NCBI GenBank assembly: GCA_963556195.1
Contig: CAUVYP010000586.1
Coordinates: 1,426,001-1,490,000 of the forward strand
Direction of reading: 5' to 3'
Source: Sepiola atlantica
Lineage: Eukaryota; Mollusca; Cephalopoda; Sepiida; Sepiolidae
Length of the DNA stretch: 64,000 nucleotides
Both the position numbers and the translations under genes were made by a program. Below are positions 38,869-51,659 of the stretch, one piece after another. The notes below the pieces were generated by a model. That model did not search any database and was not told where the DNA came from. It saw only the letters and a program-made list of their open reading frames with translations. Positions within the stretch are counted from its first letter, which is position 1; every line of letters starts with the position of its first letter.

Positions 38869-40685
38869 ACATTTATTCGAATTGTGCAACGAAACTTTGC
38901 AGACCGTCGCGGAGACACATTTTCTACTGAAGTACCAAGTTTCAGAAGTGCAGCTCTTGTACTTCCGGAGATATGTCGATACAAACTGAATACGCAAAAC
39001 ATCAACTAAATTTAGCGCGTTTTAAAGTTGATATCGCTTTTGTTTATAACTTCCACATTTATTCGAATTGTGCAACGAAACTTTGCACAGATTAGCGGAG
39101 TCACATTTTCTACTGAAGTACCAAGTTTCAGAAGTGCAGCTCTTGTACTGCCGGAGATATGTCGATACAAACTGAATACGCAAAACATCAACAAAATTTA
39201 GCGCGTTTTAAAGTTGATATCGCTTTGGTTTATAACTTCCACATTTATTCGAATTGTGCAACGAAACTTTGCAGACAGTCGTGGATAGGCCTTTTCTACT
39301 GAAGTACCAAGTTTCAGAAGTGCAGCTCTTGTACTGCCGGAGATATGTCGATACAAACTGAATACGCAAAACATCAACAAAATTTAGCGCGTTTTAAAGT
39401 GGATATCGCTTTTGTTTATAACTTCCACATTTATTCGAATTGTGCAACGAAACTTTGCAGACCGTCGCGGAGACACACGTTCTACTGAAGTACCAAGTTT
39501 CAGAAGTGCAGCTCTTGTACTGCCGGAGATATGTCGATACAAACTGAATACGCAAAACATCAACTAAATTTAGCGCGTTTTAAAGTTGATATCGCTTTTG
39601 TTTATAACTTCCACATTTATTCGAATTGTGCAACGAAACTTTGCACAGATTAGCGGAGTCACATTTTCTACTGAAGTACCAAGTTTCAGAAGTGCAGCTC
39701 TTGTACTGCCGGAGATATGTCGATACAAACTGAATACGCAAAACATCAAGAAAATTTAGCGCGTTTTAAAGTTGATATCGCTTTTGTTTATAACTTCCAC
39801 ATTTATTCGAATTGTGCAACGAAACTTTGCACAGATTAGCGGAGTCACATGTTCTACTGAAGTACCAAGTTTCAGAAGTGCAGCTCTTGTACTGCCGGAG
39901 ATATGTCGATACAAACTGAATACGCAAAACATCAACAAAATTTAGCGCGTTTTAAAGTTGATATCGCTTTTGTTTATAACTTCCACATTTATTCGAATTG
40001 TGCAACGAAACTTTGCAGACAGTCGCGGATAAGCCTTTTCTACTGAAGTACCAAGTTTCAGAAGTGCAGCTCTTGTACTGCCGGAGATATGTCGATACAA
40101 ACTGAATACGCAAAACATCAACAAAATTTAGCGCGTTTTAAAGTTGATATCGCTTTTGTTTATAACTTCCACATTTATTCGAATTGTGCAACGAAACTTT
40201 GCACAGATTAGCGGAGTCACATTTTCTACTGAAGTACCAAGTTTCAGAAGTGCAGCTCTTGTACTGCCGGAGATATGTCGATACAAACTGAATACGCAAA
40301 ACATCAACAAAATTTAGCGCGTTTTAAAGTTGATATCGCTTTTGTTTATAACTTCCACATTTATTCGAATTGTGCAACGAAACTTTGCACAGATTAGCGG
40401 AGTCACATTTTCTACTGAAGTACCAAGTTTCAGAAGTGCAGCTCTTGTACTGCCGGAGATATGTCGATACAAACTGAATACGCAAACTATCAACAAAATT
40501 TAGTGCGATTTAAAGTTGATATCGCTTTTGTTTATAACTTCACCATTCTTTTGAATTGTGCAACGAAACTTTGCAGAGATAAGCGGAGTCACATGCACTA
40601 CTAAAGTACCAAGTTTCAGAAGTGCAGCTCTTTTACTGCCGGAGATATGTTGATACAAACTGAATACGCAAAACATCAACAAAAT
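38826..40685 (+). repeat. 10-monomer HOR unit, 1,860 bp
   Basis: Order is A B Eq A B C E B G D'. The first A is an A/B hybrid at the patch ('gagacacattttct', about 38911). The second B ends in 'catcaag'. The E reads 'ataagcc'. This is the first complete copy of the unit that characterises 38.8-51.7 kb. Confidence 0.9.
39241..39426 (+). repeat. Type Eq monomer (E with 'ctttgg' upstream tail)
   Basis: This is an E monomer whose upstream neighbour ends in 'cgctttggttt' (p173 T to G, at about 39225) and whose patch usually reads 'gtcgtgg' instead of 'gtcgcgg'. The combination recurs at about 41101, 44263, 48355, 50215, 51889, 52075, 54121 and 56723. It is confined to about 39.2-56.9 kb and is a good marker of the 10-mer unit and its relatives. 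Confidence 0.9.
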
Positions 40686-42359
40686 TTAGCGCGTTTTAAA
40701 GTGGATATCGCTTTTGTTTATAACTTCCACATTTATTCGAATTGTGCAACGAAACTTTGCAGACCGTCGCGGAGACACACGTTCTACTGAAGTACCAAGT
40801 TTCAGAAGTGCAGCTCTTGTACTTCCGGAGATATGTCGATACAAACTGAATACGCAAAACATCAACTAAATTTAGCGCGTTTTAAAGTTGATATCGCTTT
40901 TGTTTATAACTTCCACATTTATTCGAATTGTGCAACGAAACTTTGCACAGATTAGCGGAGTCACATTTTCTACTGAAGTACCAAGTTTCAGAAGTGCAGC
41001 TCTTGTACTGCCGGAGATATGTCGATACAAACTGAATACGCAAAACATCAACAAAATTTAGCGCGTTTTAAAGTTGATATCGCTTTGGTTTATAACTTCC
41101 ACATTTATTCGAATTGTGCAACGAAACTTTGCAGACAGTCGTGGATAGGCCTTTTCTACTGAAGTACCAAGTTTCAGAAGTGCAGCTCTTGTACTGCCGG
41201 AGATATGTCGATACAAACTGAATACGCAAAACATCAACAAAATTTAGCGCGTTTTAAAGTGGATATCGCTTTTGTTTATAACTTCCACATTTATTCGAAT
41301 TGTGCAACGAAACTTTGCAGACCGTCGCGGAGACACACGTTCTACTGAAGTACCAAGTTTCAGAAGTGCAGCTCTTGTACTGCCGGAGATATGTCGATAC
41401 AAACTGAATACGCAAAACATCAACTAAATTTAGCGCGTTTTAAAGTTGATATCGCTTTTGTTTATAACTTCCACATTTATTCGAATTGTGCAACGAAACT
41501 TTGCACAGATTAGCGGAGTCACATTTTCTACTGAAGTACCAAGTTTCAGAAGTGCAGCTCTTGTACTGCCGGAGATATGTCGATACAAACTGAATACGCA
41601 AAACATCAAGAAAATTTAGCGCGTTTTAAAGTTGATATCGCTTTTGTTTATAACTTCCACATTTATTCGAATTGTGCAACGAAACTTTGCACAGATTAGC
41701 GGAGTCACATGTTCTACTGAAGTACCAAGTTTCAGAAGTGCAGCTCTTGTACTGCCGGAGATATGTCGATACAAACTGAATACGCAAAACATCAACAAAA
41801 TTTAGCGCGTTTTAAAGTTGATATCGCTTTTGTTTATAACTTCCACATTTATTCGAATTGTGCAACGAAACTTTGCAGACAGTCGCGGATAGGCCTTTTC
41901 TACTGAAGTACCAAGTTTCAGAAGTGCAGCTCTTGTACTGCCGGAGATATGTCGATACAAACTGAATACGCAAAACATCAACAAAATTTAGCGCGTTTTA
42001 AAGTTGATATCGCTTTTGTTTATAACTTCCACATTTATTCGAATTGTGCAACGAAACTTTGCACAGATTAGCGGAGTCACATTTTCTACTGAAGTACCAA
42101 GTTTCAGAAGTGCAGCTCTTGTACTGCCGGAGATATGTCGATACAAACTGAATACGCAAACTATCAACAAAATTTAGTGCGATTTAAAGTTGATATCGCT
42201 TTTGTTTATAACTTCACCATTCTTTTGAATTGTGCAACGAAACTTTGCAGAGATAAGCGGAGTCACATGCACTACTGAAGTACCAAGTTTCAGAAGTGCA
42301 GCTCTTTTACTGCCGGAGATATGTTGATACAAACTGAATACGCAAAACATCAACAAAAT
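40686..42359 (+). repeat. 9-monomer derivative of the 10-mer
   Basis: Order is A B Eq A B C E G D'. It matches the preceding unit at 1,860-bp offset through the E monomer (41802-41987), then lacks the following B, leaving 1,674 bp. One monomer has been lost without disturbing phase, as expected from unequal exchange between in-register monomers. Confidence 0.88.
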
Positions 42360-44591
42360 TTAGCGCGTTTTAAAGTTGATATCGCTTTTGTTTATAACTT
42401 CCACATTTATTCGAATTGTGCAACGAAACTTTGCACAGATTAGCGGAGTCACATTTTCTACTGAAGTACCAAGTTTCAGAAGTGCAGCTCTTGTACTGCC
42501 GGAGATATGTCGATACAAACTGAATACGCAAAACATCAACAAAATTTAGCGCGTTTTAAAGTTGATATCGCTTTTGTTTATAACTTCCACATTTATTCGA
42601 ATTGTGCAACGAAACTTTGCAGACAGTCGTGGATAGGCCTTTTCTACTGAAGTACCAAGTTTCAGAAGTGCAGCTCTTGTACTGCCGGAGATATGTCGAT
42701 ACAAACTGAATACGCAAAACATCAACAAAATTTAGCGCGTTTTAAAGTTGATATCGCTTTTGTTTATAACTTCCACATTTATTCGAATTGTGCAACGAAA
42801 CTTTGCACAGATTAGCGGAGTCACATTTTCTACTGAAGTACCAAGTTTCAGAAGTGCAGCTCTTGTACTGCCGGAGATATGTCGATACAAACTGAATACG
42901 CAAAACATCAACAAAATTTAGCGCGTTTTAAAGTTGATATCGCTTTTGTTTATAACTTCCACATTTATTCGAATTGTGCAACGAAACTTTGCACAGATTA
43001 GCGGAGTCACATGTTCTACTGAAGTACCAAGTTTCAGAAGTGCAGCTCTTGTACTGCCGGAGATATGTCGATACAAACTGAATACGCAAAACATCAACAA
43101 AATTTAGCGCGTTTTAAAGTGGATATCGCTTTTGTTTATAACTTCCACATTTATTCGAATTGTGCAACGAAACTTTGCAGACCGTCGCGGAGACACACGT
43201 TCTACTGAAGTACCAAGTTTCAGAAGTGCAGCTCTTGTACTGCCGGAGATATGTCGATACAAACTGAATACGCAAAACATCAACTAAATTTAGCGCGTTT
43301 TAAAGTTGATATCGCTTTTGTTTATGACTTCCACATTTATTCGAATTGTGCAACGAAACTTTGCACAGATTAGCGGAGTCACATTTTCTACTGAAGTACC
43401 AAGTTTCAGAAGTGCAGCTTTCGTACTGCCGGAGATATGTCGATACAAACTGAATACGCAAAACATCAACAAAATTTAGCGCGTTTTAAAGTTGATATCG
43501 CTTTTGTTTATAACTTCCACATTTATTCGAATTGTGCAACGAAACTTTGCACAGATTAGCGGAGTCACATTTTCTACTGAAGTACCAAGTTTCAGAAGTG
43601 CAGCTCTTGTACTGCCGGAGATATGTCGATACAAACTGAATACGCAAACTATCAACAAAATTTAGTGCGATTTAAAGTTGATATCGCTTTTGTTTATAAC
43701 TTCACCATTCTTTTGAATTGTGCAACGAAACTTTGCAGAGATAAGCGGAGTCACATGCACTACTGAAGTACCAAGTTTCAGAAGTGCAGCTCTTTTACTG
43801 CCGGAGATATGTTGATACAAACTGAATACGCAAAACATCAACAAAATTTAGCGCGTTTTAAAGTGGATATCGCTTTTGTTTATAACTTCCACATTTATTC
43901 GAATTGTGCAACGAAACTTTGCAGACCGTCGCGGAGACACATTTTCTACTGAAGTACCAAGTTTCAGAAGTGCAGCTCTTGTACTTCCGGAGATATGTCG
44001 ATACAAACTGAATACGCAAAACATCAACTAAATTTAGCGCGTTTTAAAGTTGATATCGCTTTTGTTTATAACTTCCACATTTATTCGAATTGTGCAACGA
44101 AACTTTGCACAGATTAGCGGAGTCACATTTTCTACTGAAGTACCAAGTTTCAGAAGTGCAGCTCTTGTACTGCCGGAGATATGTCGATACAAACTGAATA
44201 CGCAAAACATCAACAAAATTTAGCGCGTTTTAAAGTTGATATCGCTTTGGTTTATAACTTCCACATTTATTCGAATTGTGCAACGAAACTTTGCAGACAG
44301 TCGTGGATAGGCCTTTTCTACTGAAGTACCAAGTTTCAGAAGTGCAGCTCTTGTACTGCCGGAGATATGTCGATACAAACTGAATACGCAAAACATCAAC
44401 AAAATTTAGCGCGTTTTAAAGTGGATATCGCTTTTGTTTATAACTTCCACATTTATTCGAATTGTGCAACGAAACTTTGCAGACCGTCGCGGAGACACAC
44501 GTTCTACTGAAGTACCAAGTTTCAGAAGTGCAGCTCTTGTACTGCCGGAGATATGTCGATACAAACTGAATACGCAAAACATCAACTAAAT
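42360..44591 (+). repeat. Rearranged stretch between 10-mer units
   Basis: Order is B E B C A B G D' A' B Eq A. A' at 43848 carries the A/B hybrid patch (about 43935). The B at 43290 has 'tatgacttcc' and 'gctttcgtac', foreshadowing the 'gcttttgtac' variant of the next block. There is no gene. Confidence 0.82.
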
Positions 44592-46079
44592 TTAGCGCGT
44601 TTTTAAGTTGATATCGCTTTTGTTTATAACTTCCACATTTATTCGAATTGTGCAACGAAACTTTGCACAGATTAGCGGAGTCACATTTTCTACTGAAGTA
44701 CCAATTTTCAGAAGTGCAGCTCTTGTACTGCCGGAGATATGTCGATACAAACTGAATACGCAAAACATCAAGAAAATTTAGCGCGTTTTAAAGTTGATAT
44801 CGCTTTTGTTTATAACTTCCACATTTATTCGAATTGTGCAACGAAACTTTGCACAGATTAGCGGAGTCACATGTTCTACTGAAGTACCAAGTTTCAGAAG
44901 TGCAGCTCTTGTACTGCCGGAGATATGTCGATACAAACTGAATACGCAGAACATCAACAAAATTTAGCGCGTTTTAAAGTTGATATCGCTTTTGTTTATA
45001 ACTTCCACATTTATTCGAATTGTGCAACGAAACTTTGCAGACAGTCGCGGATAAGCCTTTTCTACTGAAGTACCAAGTTTCAGAAGTGCAGCTCTTGTAC
45101 TGCCGGAGATATGTCGATACAAACTGAATACGCAAAACATCAACAAAATTTAGCGCGTTTTAAAGTTGATATCGCTTTTGTTTATAACTTCCACATTTAT
45201 TCGAATTGTGCAACGAAACTTTGCACATATTAGCGGAGTCACATTTTCTACTGAAGTACCAAGTTTCAGAAGTGCAGCTCTTGTACTGCCGGAGATATGT
45301 CGATACAAACTGAATACGCAAAACATCAACAAAATTTAGCGCGTTTTAAAGTTGATATCGCTTTTGTTTATAACTTCCACATTTATTCGAATTGTGCAAC
45401 GAAACTTTGCACAGATTAGCGGAGTCACATTTTCTACTGAAGTACCAAGTTTCAGAAGTGCAGCTCTTGTACTGCCGGAGATATGTCGATACAAACTGAA
45501 TACGCAAAACATCAACAAAATTTAGCGCGTTTTAAAGTTGATATCGCTTTTGTTTATAACTTCCACATTTATTCGAATTGTGCAACGAAACTTTGCACAA
45601 ATTAGCGGAGTCACATGTTCTACTGAAGTACCAAGTTTCAGAAGTGCAGCTCTTGTACTGCCGGAGATATGTCGATACAAACTGAATACGCAAAACATCA
45701 ACAAAATTTAGCGCGTTTTAAAGTGGATATCGCTTTTGTTTATAACTTCCACATTTATTCGAATTGTGCAACGAAACTTTGCAGACCGTCGCGGAGACAC
45801 ACGTTCTACTGAAGTACCAAGTTTCAGAAGTGCAGCTCTTGTACTGCCGGAGATATGTCGATACAAACTGAATACGCAAAACATCAACTAAATTTAGCGC
45901 GTTTTAAAGTTGATATCGCTTTTGTTTATGACTTCCACATTTATTCGAATTGTGAAACGAAACTTTGCACAGATTAGCGGAGTCACATTTTCTACTGAAG
46001 TACCAAGTTTCAGAAGTGCAGCTTTTGTACTGCCGGAGATATGTCGATACAAACTGAATACGCAAAACATCAACAAAAT
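44592..46079 (+). repeat. 8-monomer repeat, 1,488 bp, copy 1
   Basis: Order is B C E B B C A B. Private markers are 'cgcagaac' (about 44946), 'ataagcc' in E (about 45051), 'cacaaattag' (about 45596), 'tatgacttcc' (about 45927), 'gtgaaacg' (about 45952) and 'gcttttgtac' (about 46021). Confidence 0.9.
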
Positions 46080-47567
46080 TTAGCGCGTTTTAAAGTTGAT
46101 ATCGCTTTTGTTTATAACTTCCACATTTATTCGAATTGTGCAACGAAACTTTGCACAGATTAGCGGAGTCACATTTTCTACTGAAGTACCAAGTTTCAGA
46201 AGTGCAGCTCTTGTACTGCCGGAGATATGTCGATACAAACTGAATACGCAAAACATCAAGAAAATTTAGCGCGTTTTAAAGTTGATATCGCTTTTGTTTA
46301 TAACTTCCACATTTATTCGAATTGTGCAACGAAACTTTGCACAGATTAGCGGAGTCACATGTTCTACTGAAGTACCAAGTTTCAGAAGTGCAGCTCTTGT
46401 ACTGCCGGAGATATGTCGATACAAACTGAATACGCAGAACATCAACAAAATTTAGCGCGTTTTAAAGTTGATATCGCTTTTGTTTATAACTTCCACATTT
46501 ATTCGAATTGTGCAACGAAACTTTGCAGACAGTCGCGGATAAGCCTTTTCTACTGAAGTACCAAGTTTCAGAAGTGCAGCTCTTGTACTGCCGGAGATAT
46601 GTCGATACAAACTGAATACGCAAAACATCAACAAAATTTAGCGCGTTTTAAAGTTGATATCGCTTTTGTTTATAACTTCCACATTTATTCGAATTGTGCA
46701 ACGAAACTTTGCACAGATTAGCGGAGTCACATTTTCTACTGAAGTACCAAGTTTCAGAAGTGCAGCTCTTGTACTGCCGGAGATATGTCGATACAAACTG
46801 AATACGCAAAACATCAACAAAATTTAGCGCGTTTTAAAGTTGATATCGCTTTTGTTTATAACTTCCACATTTATTCGAATTGTGCAACGAAACTTTGCAC
46901 AGATTAGCGGAGTCACATTTTCTACTGAAGTACCAAGTTTCAGAAGTGCAGCTCTTGTACTGCCGGAGATATGTCGATACAAACTGAATACGCAAAACAT
47001 CAACAAAATTTAGCGCGTTTTAAAGTTGATATCGCTTTTGTTTATAACTTCCACATTTATTCGAATTGTGCAACGAAACTTTGCACAAATAAGCGGAGTC
47101 ACATGTTCTACTGAAGTACCAAGTTTCAGAAGTGCAGCTCTTGTACTGCCGGAGATATGTCGATACAAACTGAATACGCAAAACATCAACAAAATTTAGC
47201 GCGTTTTAAAGTGGATATCGCTTTTGTTTATAACTTCCACATTTATTCGAATTGTGCAACGAAACTTTGCAGACCGTCGCGGAGACACACGTTCTACTGA
47301 AGTACCAAGTTTCAGAAGTGCAGCTCTTGTACTGCCGGAGATATGTCGATACAAACTGAATACGCAAAACATCAACTAAATTTAGCGCGTTTTAAAGTTG
47401 ATATCGCTTTTGTTTATGACTTCCACATTTATTCGAATTGTGAAACGAAACTTTGCACAGATTAGCGGAGTCACATTTTCTACTGAAGTACCAAGTTTCA
47501 GAAGTGCAGCTTTTGTACTGCCGGAGATATGTCGATACAAACTGAATACGCAAAACATCAACAAAAT
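46080..47567 (+). repeat. 8-monomer repeat, 1,488 bp, copy 2
   Basis: This is the same order and markers shifted by 1,488 bp ('cgcagaac' about 46434, 'ataagcc' about 46539, 'cacaaataag' about 47084, 'gtgaaacg' about 47440, 'gcttttgtac' about 47509). Small differences include 'cacatatt' at about 45225 in copy 1 and 'tttttaag' (about 44600) with 'ccaattttc' (about 44701) only in copy 1. Confidence 0.9.
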
Positions 47568-47939
47568 TTAGCGCGTTTTAAAGTTGATATCGCTTTTGTT
47601 TATAACTTCCACATTTATTCGAATTGTGCAACGAAACTTTGCACAGATTAGCGGAGTCACATTTTCTACTGAAGTACCAAGTTTCAGAAGTGCAGCTCTT
47701 GTACTGCCGGAGATATGTCGATACAAACTGAATACGCAAACTATCAACAAAATTTAGTGCGATTTAAAGTTGATATCGCTTTTGTTTATAACTTCACCAT
47801 TCTTTTGAATTGTGCAACGAAACTTTGCAGAGATAAGCGGAGTCACATGCACTACTGAAGTACCAAGTTTCAGAAGTGCAGCTCTTTTACTGCCGGAGAT
47901 ATGTTGATACAAACTGAATACGCAAAACATCAACAAAAT
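47568..47939 (+). repeat. G-D' pair linking 8-mer and 10-mer blocks
   Basis: These are two monomers, G and D', with tail 'aaaattgagcgcg' (about 47936) in place of 'aaaatttagcg'. That one change removes the minus-strand stop there and joins two frames. The pair closes the preceding block as in the 10-mer. Confidence 0.82.
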
Positions 47940-49799
47940 TGAGCGCGTTTTAAAGTGGATATCGCTTTTGTTTATAACTTCCACATTTATTCGAATTGTG
48001 CAACGAAACTTTGCAGACCGTCGCGGAGACACATTTTCTACTGAAGTACCAAGTTTCAGAAGTGCAGCTCTTGTACTTCCGGAGATATGTCGATACAAAC
48101 TGAATACGCAAAACATCAACTAAATTTAGCGCGTTTTAAAGTTGATATCGCTTTTGTTTATAACTTCCACATTTATTCGAATTGTGCAACGAAACTTTGC
48201 ACAGATTAGCGGAGTCACATTTTCTACTGAAGTACCAAGTTTCAGAAGTGCAGCTCTTGTACTGCCGGAGATATGTCGATACAAACTGAATACGCAAAAC
48301 ATCAACAAAATTTAGCGCGTTTTAAAGTTGATATCGCTTTGGTTTATAACTTCCACATTTATTCGAATTGTGCAACGAAACTTTGCAGACAGTGTTGGAT
48401 AGGCCTTTTCTACTGAAGTACCAAGTTTCAGAAGTGCAGCTCTTGTACTGCCGGAGATATGTCGATACAAACTGAATACGCAAAACATCAACAAAATTTA
48501 GCGCGTTTTAAAGTGGATATCGCTTTTGTTTATAACTTCCACATTTATTCGAATTGTGCAACGAAACTTTGCAGACCGTCGCGGAGACACACGTTCTACT
48601 GAAGTACCAAGTTTCAGAAGTGCAGCTCTTGTACTGCCGGAGATATGTCGATACAAACTGAATACGCAAAACATCAACTAAATTTAGCGCGTTTTAAAGT
48701 TGATATCGCTTTTGTTTATAACTTCCACATTTATTCGAATTGTGCAACGAAACTTTGCACAGATTAGCGGAGTCACATTTTCTACTGAAGTACCAAGTTT
48801 CAGAAGTGCAGCTCTTGTACTGCCGGAGATATGTCGATACAAACTGAATACGCAAAACATCAAGAAAATTTAGCGCGTTTTAAAGTTGATATCGCTTTTG
48901 TTTATAACTTCCACATTTATTCGAATTGTGCAACGAAACTTTGCACAGATTAGCGGAGTCACATGTTCTACTGAAGTACCAAGTTTCAGAAGTGCAGCTC
49001 TTGTACTGCCGGAGATATGTCGATACAAACTGAATACGCAGAACATCAACAAAATTTAGCGCGTTTTAAAGTTGATATCGCTTTTGTTTATAACTTCCAC
49101 ATTTATTCGAATTGTGCAACGAAACTTTGCAGACAGTCGCGGATAAGCCTTTTCTACTGAAGTACCAAGTTTCAGAAGTGCAGCTCTTGTACTGCCGGAG
49201 ATATGTCGATACAAACTGAATACGCAAAACATCAACAAAATTTAGCGCGTTTTAAAGTTGATATCGCTTTTGTTTATAACTTCCACATTTATTCGAATTG
49301 TGCAACGAAACTTTGCACAGATTAGCGGAGTCACATTTTCTACTGAAGTACCAAGTTTCAGAAGTGCAGCTCTTGTACTGCCGGAGATATGTCGATACAA
49401 ACTGAATACGCAAAACATCAACAAAATTTAGCGCGTTTTAAAGTTGATATCGCTTTTGTTTATAACTTCCACATTTATTCGAATTGTGCAACGAAACTTT
49501 GCACAGATTAGCGGAGTCACATTTTCTACTGAAGTACCAAGTTTCAGAAGTGCAGCTCTTGTACTGCCGGAGATATGTCGATACAAACTGAATACGCAAA
49601 CTATCAACAAAATTTAGTGCGATTTAAAGTTGATATCGCTTTTGTTTATAACTTCACCATTCTTTTGAATTGTGCAACGAAACTTTGCAGAGATAAGCGG
49701 AGTCACATGCACTACTGAAGTACCAAGTTTCAGAAGTGCAGCTCTTTTACTGCCGGAGATATGTTGATACAAACTGAATACGCAAAACATCAACAAAAT
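47940..49799 (+). repeat. 10-monomer HOR unit, 1,860 bp
   Basis: Order is A' B Eq A B C E B G D', the same as at 38826. It starts with the A/B hybrid patch (about 48027). The Eq patch reads 'agtgttgg' (about 48392), a private form. The C tail reads 'cgcagaac' and E reads 'ataagcc', both shared with the 44.6-47.6 kb block. Confidence 0.9.
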
Positions 49800-51659
49800 T
49801 TAGCGCGTTTTAAAGTGGATATCGCTTTTGTTTATAACTTCCACATTTATTCGAATTGTGCAACGAAACTTTGCAGACCGTCGCGGAGACACACGTTCTA
49901 CTGAAGTACCAAGTTTCAGAAGTGCAGCTCTTGTACTTCCGGAGATATGTCGATACAAACTGAATACGCAAAACATCAACTAAATTTAGCGCGTTTTAAA
50001 GTTGATATCGCTTTTGTTTATAACTTCCACATTTATTCGAATTGTGCAACGAAACTTTGCACAGATTAGCGGAGTCACATTTTCTACTGAAGTACCAAGT
50101 TTCAGAAGTGCAGCTCTTGTACTGCCGGAGATATGTCGATACAAACTGAATACGCAAAACATCAACAAAATTTAGCGCGTTTTAAAGTTGATATCGCTTT
50201 GGTTTATAACTTCCACATTTATTCGAATTGTGCAACGAAACTTTGCAGACAGTCGTGGATAGGCCTTTTCTACTGAAGTACCAAGTTTCAGAAGTGCAGC
50301 TCTTGTACTGCCGGAGATATGTCGATACAAACTGAATACGCAAAACATCAACAAAATTTAGCGCGTTTTAAAGTTGATATCGCTTTTGTTTATAACTTCC
50401 ACATTTATTCGAATTGTGCAACGAAACTTTGCAGACCGTCGCGGAGACACACGTTCTACTGAAGTACCAAGTTTCAGAAGTGCAGCTCTTGTACTGCCGG
50501 AGATATGTCGATACAAACTGAATACGCAAAACATCAACTAAATTTAGCGCGTTTTAAAGTTGATATCGCTTTTGTTTATAACTTCCACATTTATTCGAAT
50601 TGTGCAACGAAACTTTGCACAGATTAGCGGAGTCACATTTTCTACTGAAGTACCAAGTTTCAGAAGTGCAGCTCTTGTACTGCCGGAGATATGTCGATAC
50701 AAACTGAATACGCAAAACATCAAGAAAATTTAGCGCGTTTTAAAGTTGATATCGCTTTTGTTTATAACTTCCACATTTATTCGAATTGTGCAACGAAACT
50801 TTGCACAGATTAGCGGAGTCACATGTTCTACTGAAGTACCAAGTTTCAGAAGTGCAGCTCTTGTACTGCCGGAGATATGTCGATACAAACTGAATACGCA
50901 AAACATCAACAAAATTTAGCGCGTTTTAAAGTTGATATCGCTTTTGTTTATAACTTCCACATTTATTCGAATTGTGCAACGAAACTTTGCAGACAGTCGC
51001 GGATAGGCCTTTTCTACTGAAGTACCAAGTTTCAGAAGTGCAGCTCTTGTACTGCCGGAGATATGTCGATACAAACTGAATACGCAAAACATCAACAAAA
51101 TTTAGCGCGTTTTAAAGTTGATATCGCTTTTGTTTATAACTTCCACATTTATTCGAATTGTGCAACGAAACTTTGCACAGATTAGCGGAGTCACATTTTC
51201 TACTGAAGTACCAAGTTTCAGAAGTGCAGCTCTTGTACTGCCGGAGATATGTCGATACAAACTGAATACGCAAAACATCAACAAAATTTAGCGCGTTTTA
51301 AAGTTGATATCGCTTTTGTTTATAACTTCCACATTTATTCGAATTGTGCAACGAAACTTTGCACAGATTAGCGGAGTCACATTTTCTACTGAAGTACCAA
51401 GTTTCAGAAGTGCAGCTCTTGTACTGCCGGAGATATGTCGATACAAACTGAATACGCAAACTATCAACAAAATTTAGTGCGATTTAAAGTTGATATCGCT
51501 TTTGTTTATAACTTCACCATTCTTTTGAATTGTGCAACGAAACTTTGCAGAGATAAGCGGAGTCACATGCACTACTGAAGTACCAAGTTTCAGAAGTGCA
51601 GCTCTTTTACTGCCGGAGATATGTTGATACAAACTGAATACGCAAAACATCAACAAAAT
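49800..51659 (+). repeat. 10-monomer HOR unit, 1,860 bp, next copy
   Basis: This is a complete tandem copy of the preceding unit in the same order. Differences seen: a standard A patch instead of the hybrid, 'gtcgtgg' against 'gtgttgg' in Eq, 'cgcaaaac' against 'cgcagaac', 'ataggcc' against 'ataagcc', and 'aagttgat' against 'aagtggat' (about 50377/48517). Confidence 0.9.
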
